A stretch of DNA of 64,000 nucleotides from Bifidobacterium sp. ESL0763 (GTDB taxonomy: Bacteria > Actinomycetota > Actinomycetes > Actinomycetales > Bifidobacteriaceae), in NCBI RefSeq assembly GCF_029433395.1, contig NZ_JAQTHW010000002.1, positions 1,364,001-1,428,000 on the forward strand, in the 5' to 3' direction. The position numbers were made by a program, and so were the translations under genes. Below, in pieces: positions 17,801-33,967 of this stretch (position 1 is the stretch's first letter; every line of letters begins with the position of its first letter). The notes beneath the pieces were generated by a model. The model was not told the DNA's origin and ran no database searches. It saw nothing but the letters and a program-made list of their open reading frames with translations.

Positions 17801-19233
17801 CCGAGCAGAACCAACAACCAGTCAGTGACGAGACGCAACTGTCGGACGCCACCCACCTGCCGAGCCGCGACGACACCACCGGCTCGAACGGCACCGTGTT
17901 CCCCTCGCTGCCCAACCGCGGCGGCGGCCAGCCCATCGACGACGGCACCATCCTCTCGAGCCTCAACGGTTCCCTGCCCGACGCGACCGGCGAATCCGAG
18001 ATCGGCGAGGAGACCGTGCTGAGCGCCTCGGCGCCGCAGACCGCCTTCCCGGCCGAGACCTCGCTGCCCATGGATGACGGCACGGCAGGCAGCGCCTCCG
18101 GCCAGAGCGCCGCCCAGCCGGCTTCGGCATACGATGACCCGGCCCCGGCGATGGCCCCGACGGCCGCTCCGGCGACCGCCACCCCATCCGCAACCGCGGC
18201 GACTCCTGCGGCGCCGGCCTCCGCAACCACCGCCACAACTAGCACCACGTCCGCCGCCCCCACCATCATGCGCGAGGCGAGCCCGGCCATCCGCAGCTTC
18301 CAGCGCGACTTCACCAAGCTCACCGACAACATCTCCAAGGTGGTGGTCGGCAAGCCGAACCCGATCAAGCTGTGCGTCACCGCGCTGATGGTCGGCGGCC
18401 ATGTGCTGCTGGAAGACAACCCCGGAACCGGCAAGACCCAGCTGGCGCGCGGCCTGGCGAACTCCATCGAGACCTCGTTCAAGCGCATCCAGTTCACCCC
18501 CGACCTCCTGCCGAGCGACGTGGTGGGCGTGACCTTCTACGACCAGAAATCCGGCGAGTTCGAGTTCCGCCGCGGCCCCGTCTTCGCCTCCATCGTGCTG
18601 GCCGACGAGATCAACCGCGCCTCGCCGAAGACGCAGTCCGCGCTGCTGGAGGTGATGGAGGAGCAGAAGACCACCGTGGACGGCAAGACCTACGACATGC
18701 CCCAGCCCTTCATCGTCATCGCCACGCAGAACCCGCTCGAGCAGCTGGGCACCTACAAGCTGCCCGAGGCGCAGATGGACCGCTTCCTGATCAAGACCTC
18801 GCTGGGCGCGCCGAGCCGCGAGACCGCCATCGACATTTTGAAGCAGATCGACGTCACCGACCGCGCCAACGCCGTCTCGCCCGTTTTGGACGAGGACGAC
18901 ATCCTGCGCATGCGCCGGGTGGCCGGCGAGGTGCACGTCGACGAGCACATCCTCGAATACATCGAGCGGCTGGTGGAGGCCACAAGGCTCAGCGAGAAGA
19001 CCAAGGTCGGCTCCTCCATGCGCGGCGCCCTGGCGCTGACCCGTTGCGCCCGCATCTGGGCGGCGGCCGACGGACGCGGCTATGTGATCCCCGACGACGT
19101 GCGCGACCTCGCCGGCGCCGTGCTGGCCCACCGCATCAACCTGACCGCCGAGGCCGCCTTCAAGGGCGAGAAGCCCGAGGACCTGATCGACGAGATCCTC
19201 GAGGCCGTCCCCGTGCCGACCATCGGAGCGTGA
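17797..19233 (+). CDS. MoxR-family AAA+ ATPase
   Basis: 478 residues. The ATPase core begins near residue 160: Walker A NPGTGKTQ with Lys213, Walker B VLADEINRASPKTQSALLE, and the MoxR-typical VDGKTY and ATQNPLEQLGTYKLPEAQMDRF. MoxR proteins are chaperone-like ATPases that act on partners with VWA or DUF58 domains, encoded here next door. The first 155 residues are disordered, rich in Ala/Thr/Pro, and carry repeated acidic Thr motifs: DETQLS (T13), NGTVFPS (T33), DDGTILSSLNGS (T51), EETVLSAS (T73). These look like kinase target or FHA-docking sites. ATGA overlap with the Fn3 gene implies translational coupling. Confidence 0.93.
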   Translation: MTEQNQQPVSDETQLSDATHLPSRDDTTGSNGTVFPSLPNRGGGQPIDDGTILSSLNGSLPDATGESEIGEETVLSASAPQTAFPAETSLPMDDGTAGSASGQSAAQPASAYDDPAPAMAPTAAPATATPSATAATPAAPASATTATTSTTSAAPTIMREASPAIRSFQRDFTKLTDNISKVVVGKPNPIKLCVTALMVGGHVLLEDNPGTGKTQLARGLANSIETSFKRIQFTPDLLPSDVVGVTFYDQKSGEFEFRRGPVFASIVLADEINRASPKTQSALLEVMEEQKTTVDGKTYDMPQPFIVIATQNPLEQLGTYKLPEAQMDRFLIKTSLGAPSRETAIDILKQIDVTDRANAVSPVLDEDDILRMRRVAGEVHVDEHILEYIERLVEATRLSEKTKVGSSMRGALALTRCARIWAAADGRGYVIPDDVRDLAGAVLAHRINLTAEAAFKGEKPEDLIDEILEAVPVPTIGA

Positions 19234-19243
19234 GGAAGCCCGC

Positions 19244-20632
19244 ATGCAACGAACGCGACAGACATCCCGCGCCTCACTGCGGCTCGGCCGAATGAGGCCG
19301 GGCGCGGCGAAGCCAGGTTCCGGCATGCCCGGCCAGGCCAATTCCGGACCCACGCAATCCGGACCGGCAAAGCCCGGCTCCAAGAGGCCCAACCTCAGGA
19401 TGCCGAACATCACCATGCCCCCGGCCCTGCTCCGCTTCTTCCGCAAGGCACGGCGCTGGCTCGGCAGGGCGCGCAAGGCGGCCCCCGGCTGGCTCACCTC
19501 CTACGTCTCGCCCCTGGGCTGGTGCGTGCTGGCGCTCGGTGTGGCGAGCCTGGCGGCCTTCCCGGCCCTGGGCTGGCACGAGCTGCTCGTCATCGCCGTC
19601 ATCGCGCTGGTGATGGAGGCGGCGGGACTCGTGATGTCGCTGGGCAACACCTCGTTCAAGGCGACCCTCGGCCTTTCCGAAAGCCGCATCACCGTCGGCG
19701 AGAGCGTGGACGTGGACGTCGAGGTGGCCAACCCCGGCAAGGTCCCCACCGTCAGCGCCACCGGCGAGCTGCCTTTGGGCGAGGCGCGCAAGACCTTCCG
19801 CATCCCGGCCCTGGCCCCCGGCAAATCCAAGCGCCAGCAGGTCCGCTTCCGCGCCGCCACACGCGCGGTGCTGCCCGTCGGCCCCCTGTCGATCCGCAAG
19901 GGCGACCCGTTCGGCCTCATCCGCCACGAGCAGTCGCTGAGCGAGACGATCGACGTCTATATCCATCCCAGGACGGTGCGCCTGAGCACCCTGAGCTCCG
20001 GGCTGGCGCGCGACCTCGAGGGAGGCCCCACCGAGCAGGTGGTCGACGACGACCTCGATTTCTACGGCCTGCGCGAATACCGCCCGGGCGACGACATGCG
20101 CAACGTCCACTGGCTCTCCTCGGCCAAGACGGGCACGCTGATGATCCGCCAATACGACGCCACCAAGCGCACCGACACCTCGCTGACCCTGGCCTGCAAC
20201 CCCGCCGCCTACCCCGGCGAGCGCGAGTTCGAGACCGCGGTGAGCGTGGCCGCCTCCATCGGCGCGCAGTGCCTGGTCGACGACCGCCCGCTGGTCTGCC
20301 GCGCCTCCACGCGCGAGAGCCGGGCCACGCATCCCACCCGTTTCCTCGACTGGTGCAGCGGCATCACGCCCGACGCCGACGAGGACCCGAACCTCGCCTC
20401 GGCCACCCTCGAGGGCAGCCCGAACGCCTCGTTCTACTTCTTCGTCACCGGCTCCCTGGCCGATTTCGAGGCCCTGCGCCGCGTCGCCGCCACGATGCCC
20501 GGCGAATCGGTGTGCGTCATCTTCCAGGTCGACCCCTCGCAGGACGTCTCGATACGCCGTTACGACGGCTTCACCCTGGCGAGCGTCGACCAGCTCGAGA
20601 ACCTGCCCCTGGTGATGGAGGCGCTGCGATGA
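19244..20632 (+). CDS. DUF58 membrane protein
   Basis: 462 residues. A basic, low-complexity N-terminus (Gly/Pro/Ser-rich, about 1-70) precedes two closely spaced transmembrane helices (about 85-130). The conserved DUF58 block is clear: FYGLREYRPGDDMRNVHW near 270-287, followed by SAKTGTLMIRQYD. DUF58 proteins are MoxR partners in the MoxR/DUF58/transglutaminase membrane complexes of many bacteria, with a VWA-like fold and no known catalytic activity. The gene begins 10 bp after the MoxR stop, with a GAGGA site, and its stop overlaps the next start (ATGA). Confidence 0.9.
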   Translation: MQRTRQTSRASLRLGRMRPGAAKPGSGMPGQANSGPTQSGPAKPGSKRPNLRMPNITMPPALLRFFRKARRWLGRARKAAPGWLTSYVSPLGWCVLALGVASLAAFPALGWHELLVIAVIALVMEAAGLVMSLGNTSFKATLGLSESRITVGESVDVDVEVANPGKVPTVSATGELPLGEARKTFRIPALAPGKSKRQQVRFRAATRAVLPVGPLSIRKGDPFGLIRHEQSLSETIDVYIHPRTVRLSTLSSGLARDLEGGPTEQVVDDDLDFYGLREYRPGDDMRNVHWLSSAKTGTLMIRQYDATKRTDTSLTLACNPAAYPGEREFETAVSVAASIGAQCLVDDRPLVCRASTRESRATHPTRFLDWCSGITPDADEDPNLASATLEGSPNASFYFFVTGSLADFEALRRVAATMPGESVCVIFQVDPSQDVSIRRYDGFTLASVDQLENLPLVMEALR

Positions 20633-23190
20633 GACTGCATACCCCGCATATTCCGCTTGCCGACATCACCGGTACCGCTGGCACATCCGGCACCACTGGA
20701 ACCGCCACCGGCCGCGCCAACGGCTCCTGGGCCTCGGAGACCCGCTCCCCCATCGTGCTGAGCGACGGCCGCGGCTATTCCTTCGTCACCCCGCACCGCT
20801 CCCGGCGCGCCTGCCTGCTGGGCCTGGCCGCAATCCTGGCGATCATCTGCCTGAGCTCGGCCAACCTCATCGACGCCTACGGCTCCGCCCTGATGTGGGC
20901 CGGCGTGGCCATCCCCGCAGCGCTGCTCGGCTGCCTGATCGCCTTCGCGGGCACCTTCCCGGCCCTGCGCCTCTGGTGGCAGCTGGTCTTCCTGGTCGTC
21001 GCCCAGTTCGTCGTCGGCCCGGTCATCACGCTCAACGGCACCACGATCGCCCATCTCGTCCCGACGGCGGACACCCTCACCCAGGGCGCGATCGACACGT
21101 TCGGCGCGTTCAAGTACGTCATCTCGGTGGCGGCCCCGGTCGGCGGCGCGGACGGCGGGCTCATGGCCCTCTGGACGCTCAACCTCCTCACCGCGCTGTT
21201 GGCCGGCGTGCTGGCGGCCGACGAGGCCCACGACCTTTCGCTGGCGAGCATCGTGCCGCTGCTGCTCAACCTAGTGGTCAGCGCGCTGCTGGGCACCTCC
21301 ACGGGCACGGCCCGCGTGGCCTGCCCCATCGTGGCGATGATCGTCCTGGTCGTCTGGCTGGCCTGGCGGCGCCACTCGCTCAACCTCAACCGGCTGGCGA
21401 GCGCCACGGTCATCGTGGTCATCGCCGCGGCCCTGGCGTTCGGCGCGTGCCTGGTGGTCCCGCAGCACCGCCTGACCCTGCGCGAACGCTACAACCCGCC
21501 GCTCGACCCGCACCAATACACGAGCCCGATGAGCGACATGCGCTCCTACGTCAAGGACCACAAGAAGGACACGCTGGTCACCGCGCGCGACCTGCCCGCC
21601 GGCACGCCCATCCGCCTGGCGGTGATGGACCGCTTCGACGGCAACGTGTGGAACCTCTCCGATTCCTCCGACGCCTCGGATTCCTCGGACTACCGCAAGG
21701 TCGGCAGCGCCATCCAGGCCGATGACGAGGGCAGGGGCTTCAAGGCGCGGATCACGGTGCACGGCGGCTTCTCGGAACAGTGGCTGCCGCTGGCCGGCGA
21801 CGCCACGTCCATCACCTTCGCCGACGGGCAGGGCAAGGGTGCCAAGTCCACCAAGTCCGACGGCCAGGATTCCTATTACTACAACCTCGGCACGCATTCG
21901 GCCATCGTCCCCGAAGGCACCCAGGCCGGCGAGACCTACACCGAGACCGGCGTCATCCCCGAGGTGCCCTCGGCGCAGGAGGTGGCGCGCTCCAGCGCCG
22001 ACCACGTCTCGCAGCCGGCCACCAAGGACGTGCCCGACAGCGTGGGCAAGCTCGCTCCCTCCCTGGTGGGCAAGCAGTCCAGCGACGGCAGGACCGCCGA
22101 CGCGCTGGCCACGGCGCTGAAGACCAAGGGCTGGTTCTCGCACGGCCTGACCGGCGACTATCCCTCACTGCCCGGCCACGGCAACTACCGCATCGACCAG
22201 ATGCTCGCCGGCAGCGCGATGGTGGGCGACAGCGAGCAGTACGCCTCCACGATGGCCCTGATGGCGCGCGAGCTGGGGCTGCCCAGCCGCGTGGTGCTCG
22301 GCTTCCTACCCAAGGACAAGGACGGCGGCATCTCCAAGGCCCGCACCAAGCAGACCAGGAACGGCACGGTCACCAATTTCACCGGCAACGACATCGAGGC
22401 CTGGGTGGAGATCAAGCTCAAGGGCCACGGGTGGGTCGCCTTCTACCCCACGCCCAAGGAGACGAAGGTCCCCAACAAGAACCAGGACCTCACCCCGCCC
22501 AAGCCCAAGACGCTGGTGCGCCAGCCGCCGGTGCCGCTCACCGACCCGTTGCGCGACCAGAACCAGGCCCGCAACCGTACGTCGCTCAACGGCGACGAGG
22601 TCGACGACTCGCTCTTCGGACGCGTCTTCGCCAAGGTCTTCCACGTCATCGGCGTGGTGGCCTACTACGGCAGCCCGCTGTGGATCGTTCTGGGCATCTG
22701 CGGGATCATCCTGCTGGTCAAGGCCGTGCAGCTGGCGATGATGCGGCGCCGTGGCTCGCCGGGCGCGCGCATCGCCTCGGGCTGGAAGGCTCTCGACATG
22801 CTGGCCCTGCAAAGCGGCATCCGCACCCACGGCACCCGCCGCGAGCAGTCCCGGCAGATCGCCGAGGCACTGGGAGCCGACAAGACGGACGAACTCGAGA
22901 CGCTCTGCCACGAGGCCGACTGGGCCGCCTTCTCCGGCGCGCAGCTGGGCGAGGACGCGCCCGAGCGGTATTGGCAGCGCATCGACGAGTCCCGCAGCCG
23001 CATCCTCTCCGGGCAGACCCGTTGGCGCAGGCTGCGCACGCGCCTGTCGCTGCGGGGCGTGCTGGGCAGGCCCACCATCGCCGGCCTGGTCGCCGGACTC
23101 AAGGCCGCGGCATCCGCCCTGTTGCGCACGGCGAAGTCTATACTGGCTCATACAGGCAAGAGAGCAACCGAGAGGAAAGGCCGCAGATGA
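20629..23190 (+). CDS. tgm: TgpA-like transglutaminase-fold membrane protein, catalytic triad lost
   Basis: 853 residues starting in the ATGA overlap with the DUF58 gene. About six to eight hydrophobic helices occupy residues 60-285; the transglutaminase-like domain is about 490-615; another helix lies near 680-705, then a cytoplasmic DUF4129-like tail. The fold signature is plain (EQYASTMALMARELGLPSRVV, then EAWVEIKL and GWVAFYPT). In active relatives the matching places carry Cys (GxCExxA), His (HAWVEV) and Asp (DPT); here they are Ser535, Glu590 and Tyr606. It is therefore unlikely to be an active cysteine transglutaminase or protease and may act as a binding or scaffold protein for the MoxR complex. 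It is the tgm of the PFNA cluster. Confidence 0.88.
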   Translation: MRLHTPHIPLADITGTAGTSGTTGTATGRANGSWASETRSPIVLSDGRGYSFVTPHRSRRACLLGLAAILAIICLSSANLIDAYGSALMWAGVAIPAALLGCLIAFAGTFPALRLWWQLVFLVVAQFVVGPVITLNGTTIAHLVPTADTLTQGAIDTFGAFKYVISVAAPVGGADGGLMALWTLNLLTALLAGVLAADEAHDLSLASIVPLLLNLVVSALLGTSTGTARVACPIVAMIVLVVWLAWRRHSLNLNRLASATVIVVIAAALAFGACLVVPQHRLTLRERYNPPLDPHQYTSPMSDMRSYVKDHKKDTLVTARDLPAGTPIRLAVMDRFDGNVWNLSDSSDASDSSDYRKVGSAIQADDEGRGFKARITVHGGFSEQWLPLAGDATSITFADGQGKGAKSTKSDGQDSYYYNLGTHSAIVPEGTQAGETYTETGVIPEVPSAQEVARSSADHVSQPATKDVPDSVGKLAPSLVGKQSSDGRTADALATALKTKGWFSHGLTGDYPSLPGHGNYRIDQMLAGSAMVGDSEQYASTMALMARELGLPSRVVLGFLPKDKDGGISKARTKQTRNGTVTNFTGNDIEAWVEIKLKGHGWVAFYPTPKETKVPNKNQDLTPPKPKTLVRQPPVPLTDPLRDQNQARNRTSLNGDEVDDSLFGRVFAKVFHVIGVVAYYGSPLWIVLGICGIILLVKAVQLAMMRRRGSPGARIASGWKALDMLALQSGIRTHGTRREQSRQIAEALGADKTDELETLCHEADWAAFSGAQLGEDAPERYWQRIDESRSRILSGQTRWRRLRTRLSLRGVLGRPTIAGLVAGLKAAASALLRTAKSILAHTGKRATERKGRR

Positions 23191-24044
23191 ACGCTGCATG
23201 CATCCACACCGCCATCGGCAGCGACATCGGCAACAAGCGGCGCAACAACCAGGACAACGGCCTGGCGGCGCTCGGGGTCTATGTGGTCTGCGACGGCATG
23301 GGCGGAGGCGTCGGCGGCGAACGCGCCAGCGGCCTGGTGGTCAAGCATCTGGCGGCCCTGGCCTCCAGGCACACCCGCGAGCGCGCCGACATCGAGCGGT
23401 CACTGGCCGAGGCGCAGGAGGAGACCCGCGGGCTCGGCGAGGAGCTGGGAGGCGTGGCCGGCACCACCGCCACCGGACTCATCGCGCCCTCCATTCCCGG
23501 CGACGGCCCGATCGACGCGACCTCACCCTGGTACGTCATCAACGTCGGTGACTCGCGCACCTACCATCTCGACCGCCGTGCCGACGGCACCTGCGTGGCC
23601 GGCTCCATCTGCCAGGTGACCACCGACCATTCCCAGCGCCAGGAGGCCATCGACTCCGGGCTGATGCTGCCGGAGGTGGCCAACGCGACCATCCCACGCA
23701 ACATCATCACCCAGTGCATCGGCTCCCCCGACGGCATCGACCCCGACTTCTTCGCGGTCGTGCCCACCGGCCGGTTCCTCGTCTGCTCCGACGGCCTGCA
23801 TTCGCTCGTCGCCGAGCGCAGGATCGGCGAGATCTGCGAGGCCAACCCCGACCCGCAGGACGCGGTCACCGCGCTCATCGCCGCCGCGCTCGACGCCGGA
23901 GGCAACGACAACGTCACCGTCATCGTCGTGGACCTGGATGATGCCGGCGACAACGCTCCCGAACCGTGGCGGGCCTGCAAGCTCGACCGCGGCGAGGACC
24001 TCTCGTCCATAGGCGACACCACCCTCGACGGGCTGAGGACCTGA
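23187..24044 (+). CDS. PP2C-family Ser/Thr protein phosphatase
   Basis: 285 residues, starting in an ATGA overlap with the preceding gene. The metal-binding aspartates are all present: GNKRRNNQDN near 13-22, VCDGMGGG near 33-40, CSDGLHSL near 200, and GNDNVTVIVVD near 240. VGDSRTYHL and TTDHSQRQE are also family hallmarks. It should dephosphorylate targets of the kinase at the head of the operon, in the cytoplasm; no membrane segment is present. The last 20 residues include GDTTLDGL, another acidic Thr motif. This is the last gene of the translationally coupled run. Confidence 0.93.
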   Translation: MNAACIHTAIGSDIGNKRRNNQDNGLAALGVYVVCDGMGGGVGGERASGLVVKHLAALASRHTRERADIERSLAEAQEETRGLGEELGGVAGTTATGLIAPSIPGDGPIDATSPWYVINVGDSRTYHLDRRADGTCVAGSICQVTTDHSQRQEAIDSGLMLPEVANATIPRNIITQCIGSPDGIDPDFFAVVPTGRFLVCSDGLHSLVAERRIGEICEANPDPQDAVTALIAAALDAGGNDNVTVIVVDLDDAGDNAPEPWRACKLDRGEDLSSIGDTTLDGLRT

Positions 24045-24115
24045 GGCTTGGCCATCGCGTCGGGCATATTTGAATACATACGATAGAAGCAACACCAAGG
24101 AGAAAGCAGCAAGAA

Positions 24116-24775
24116 ATGGTCGATTACGATACCGCCGCGGCTGTCGTGCAGGATCAGCAGGCAGACCCGGTCATGCTCGCCAAGATAGCCTACGAGAACC
24201 CCGAGTTCGGCGCCAATGTGGCCGCCAACCCGCGGTGCTACCCGGGCCTGAAGCGCTGGATCGCCGAGTTCGGCGACGAGCGCGCCCGGCAGACGCTGCA
24301 GGCCATGGGCTTCGCCGCGCCCGAGGGTGGCCCGTCCACCCCGATCCAGCAGCGTGACGACGCGGCCGAGGCACAGGCTGACGCACAGGCCGGTATGCAG
24401 GCCAGCGCCCAGGCGGCTGGCATGCAGGAACAGGCCCAGGCCGGGCAGTTCTATGTGGCCGACCAGCAGATCGCCGCGGGCCAGCAGCCCGTCGTCAGCC
24501 AGCAGGGCGGCATGGCGCAGCAGCAGGCCATGGCGGGTCAGCAGGCCGGCATGGGCCAGCAGGCCGCCCAGCCCGCCACCAACCCGTATGGCTTCACCGC
24601 CGAGCAGGCCCTGGACCCGAACACCGACCAGATGACCATCGCGCGCATCGCCCAGTACGCCCCGGAGCTGCGCGCCTGCCTGGCACGCAACCCCAACACC
24701 TACCCCGAGCTGCTCGACTGGCTGGCCCAGCTCAACGACCCGTCCATCAACGCGGCCCTAGCCATGCGCCAATAA
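24116..24775 (+). CDS. Protein with two LRV-type repeats joined by a Gln/Ala-rich linker
   Basis: 219 residues; AAGGAGAAAG lies upstream of the ATG. Two related modules, about 12-62 and 160-219, share the pattern A-x-I-A-x-x-x-P-E-[FL]-x-A-x-[VL]-A-x-N-P-x-x-Y-P-x-L-x-x-W-[IL]-A, which resembles the variant leucine-rich repeat (LRV) seen in bifidobacterial proteins. The middle 90 residues are almost only Gln, Ala, Gly, Met. No signal peptide or membrane helix, so it is cytoplasmic. It follows the phosphatase by 71 bp, co-directional, and faces the FHA gene, so a role in the same signalling group is plausible but unproven. Confidence 0.75.
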   Translation: MVDYDTAAAVVQDQQADPVMLAKIAYENPEFGANVAANPRCYPGLKRWIAEFGDERARQTLQAMGFAAPEGGPSTPIQQRDDAAEAQADAQAGMQASAQAAGMQEQAQAGQFYVADQQIAAGQQPVVSQQGGMAQQQAMAGQQAGMGQQAAQPATNPYGFTAEQALDPNTDQMTIARIAQYAPELRACLARNPNTYPELLDWLAQLNDPSINAALAMRQ

Positions 24776-24809
24776 GCGGCCTGCCAATCAGTCGATTCAT
24801 CGGCTCACG

Positions 24810-24857
24810 ACGACGCCCCTGCCCTGCGGTCCAATCCCGCCAGGTCAGGGGCGTCGT
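24810..24857 (+). terminator. Hairpin after the LRV protein gene
   Basis: Twelve-bp perfect stem ACGACGCCCCTG / CAGGGGCGTCGT with a 24-nt loop, followed by GTTAT. It lies 34 bp after the stop and probably ends the plus-strand operon; the T tract is weak. Confidence 0.6.
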
Positions 24858-24880
24858 GTTATCTCGCCACTTCATATGCG

Positions 24881-24920
24881 AACGGCGTGCGGTCGGGTGT
24901 TCACCCTTCCGCACGCCGTT
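24881..24920. terminator. Inverted repeat between convergent LRV and FHA genes
   Basis: AACGGCGTGCGG (24881-24892) pairs perfectly with CCGCACGCCGTT (24909-24920) across a 16-nt loop. Placed 25 bp past the FHA stop on the minus strand, it may end FHA transcription; T runs are short on both sides. Confidence 0.5.
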
Positions 24921-24945
24921 TGGCGAAACAGATTTGACGTGGCTC

Positions 24946-25842
24946 TTATTCGCTCAGCTGGAAGAACTGGTCGCCGATACGCAGCGTCACCGGCGGCTCG
25001 ATCCTGACCGGCTTGCCCTTGACCTGCGTCTCGTGCTCGTCGACGATGACGTAGGTGCCGTTGAGCGAGCCGTAGTCCTCGATCCACAGCGTGCCGTCCT
25101 TGTCGAAGCTGATGGCCGCGTGGTTGCGCGAGACGGTGCGCGTCGGGTCGATGAGCTTCACCGACACCGCGCCCTCGGGGATCGTGGCCGAGACGTGGCG
25201 GCCCAGCAGGGTGCTGCGGTCGAGCTCGATGTCCTGCCCGGTGGCGTCGTTGTGCAGATGGTAGGTCTTCTTGGGGGCCTTGGCCATGAACGAGGATGAG
25301 AGCACGGTGCCGTCCCAATCCTCGATGTCGCCGTCCTCGTTGAGCGCGGGGCCAGACGCGCCACCGACAGCTGCGGCGGAACCGTCGGTGTCGCCGGTGG
25401 ATCCGTCAATGGACACACCCGGCTCAGCCGACGTGGTGCCGGCGGTCTCATTGCCGACCGATGGTTCGCCGGACGGTGCGGGTTCCATCGTCGCGGTTCT
25501 GGCATCCCCGGCCGCCGACGTACCGGCCTCATGCTCGGTTCCAGCCATCGACGTCGCAGCCTCACCTGCGGTATTCCCAGCAACCGTTTCAGCCCCAGCC
25601 GCATCGACCATCGACGTCGTGGCCGCACCGGCCATATTTCCGGCCGCAACCCCAGCGTTCCCGGCCGCCGGCATCGCACCCGTAGCATTCCCGGCCGCGG
25701 AATCCGCCGCCGACATTCTGTCCGCGGCAGCGTCGGCAACAGGACTTCCGCCCGTCTGCGACCCGTTCAATTCCGAAAGAACAGTGACATCATCGTCGTA
25801 CCAGCCAGGCTCTGGCGGTGGCGGAAAAGGCGTATTACTCAT
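24946..25842 (-). CDS. FHA-domain phosphothreonine-binding protein
   Basis: 298 residues. The FHA domain occupies about 195-298 with the phosphothreonine-contact residues: LLGRHVS (213-219), SRNHAAI (238-244) and NGTYV (261-265). The region 30-165 is a low-complexity Ala/Gly/Thr/Asn linker. Two acidic threonine motifs stand out: DDDVTVLSELNGS (T20) and DWDGTVLSSSF (T179), the latter just before the FHA domain, where GarA/OdhI-type regulators carry their ETTSVF phosphosite. By analogy it may be phosphorylated by the nearby kinase and either bind itself or other phosphoproteins (inference). It is convergent with the signalling operon and lies downstream of rpoC, with GAGGAC before its start. 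Confidence 0.9.
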   Translation of the reverse strand: MSNTPFPPPPEPGWYDDDVTVLSELNGSQTGGSPVADAAADRMSAADSAAGNATGAMPAAGNAGVAAGNMAGAATTSMVDAAGAETVAGNTAGEAATSMAGTEHEAGTSAAGDARTATMEPAPSGEPSVGNETAGTTSAEPGVSIDGSTGDTDGSAAAVGGASGPALNEDGDIEDWDGTVLSSSFMAKAPKKTYHLHNDATGQDIELDRSTLLGRHVSATIPEGAVSVKLIDPTRTVSRNHAAISFDKDGTLWIEDYGSLNGTYVIVDEHETQVKGKPVRIEPPVTLRIGDQFFQLSE

Positions 25843-25972
25843 GTCCTCATTCTACCGCCCCAACACAACATTCGGACCTGTCGGAACCACCGCCGCGCCG
25901 GCCAGACCGGTCTCTGCCGCAAACCAGCCGCCAACCAAGAACCCCGATACTCACGTATACCCGGATACACGA

Positions 25973-26011
25973 GGAGCGCCCCACCGTGCGGTTGGCACAG
26001 TGGGGCGCTCC
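25973..26011 (-). terminator. Hairpin downstream of rpoC
   Basis: Twelve-bp perfect stem GGAGCGCCCCAC / GTGGGGCGCTCC with a 15-nt loop, 64 bp past the rpoC stop on the minus strand. No clear T tract follows, so it may be only a partial terminator before the FHA gene. Confidence 0.55.
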
Positions 26012-26075
26012 CCGGGATTTCGGTGACCCGAGACGCTAGGCCTCAGGCACCCGAACCATCAAGACCCTCAGAACC

Positions 26076-30098
<4,023 letters not shown>

Positions 30099-30202
30099 TC
30101 TTTTGTCCTGTCTTCCAATTGATGTCAATTACGTATGTTGCGGGCTTCCTGCCCGGCCCACGGGTGGTCGGTGACCATGCGGGGCCGGGCGGAAGCGTCT
30201 GA

Positions 30203-33769
<3,567 letters not shown>

Positions 33770-33867
33770 TGGACGTTCCTTATCGCTCGCTTGATCTTCA
33801 ATTTCATCCCGAGGAAACGCCCGTAAACGGCTACACTACGCGGGCGCTTCGTCGTTAGAGCATGCCC

Positions 33868-33896
33868 GCAATATGACACACCTTATGCAAATACAA
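33868..33896 (-). promoter_or_regulatory. Candidate rpoB promoter
   Basis: On the minus strand TTGTAT (33891-33896), a 17-bp spacer and TATTGC (33868-33873) would start transcription near 33861, leaving a leader of roughly 90 nt. Found by eye in the 198-bp gap between rpoB and the gene upstream. Confidence 0.35.
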
Positions 33897-33967
33897 CATT
33901 TTACCACCCCGCTGGACATTGCGGGCAGGGCGAAAACGGCGGATTCGTCGGCGCCGGGCCGCCCGCG

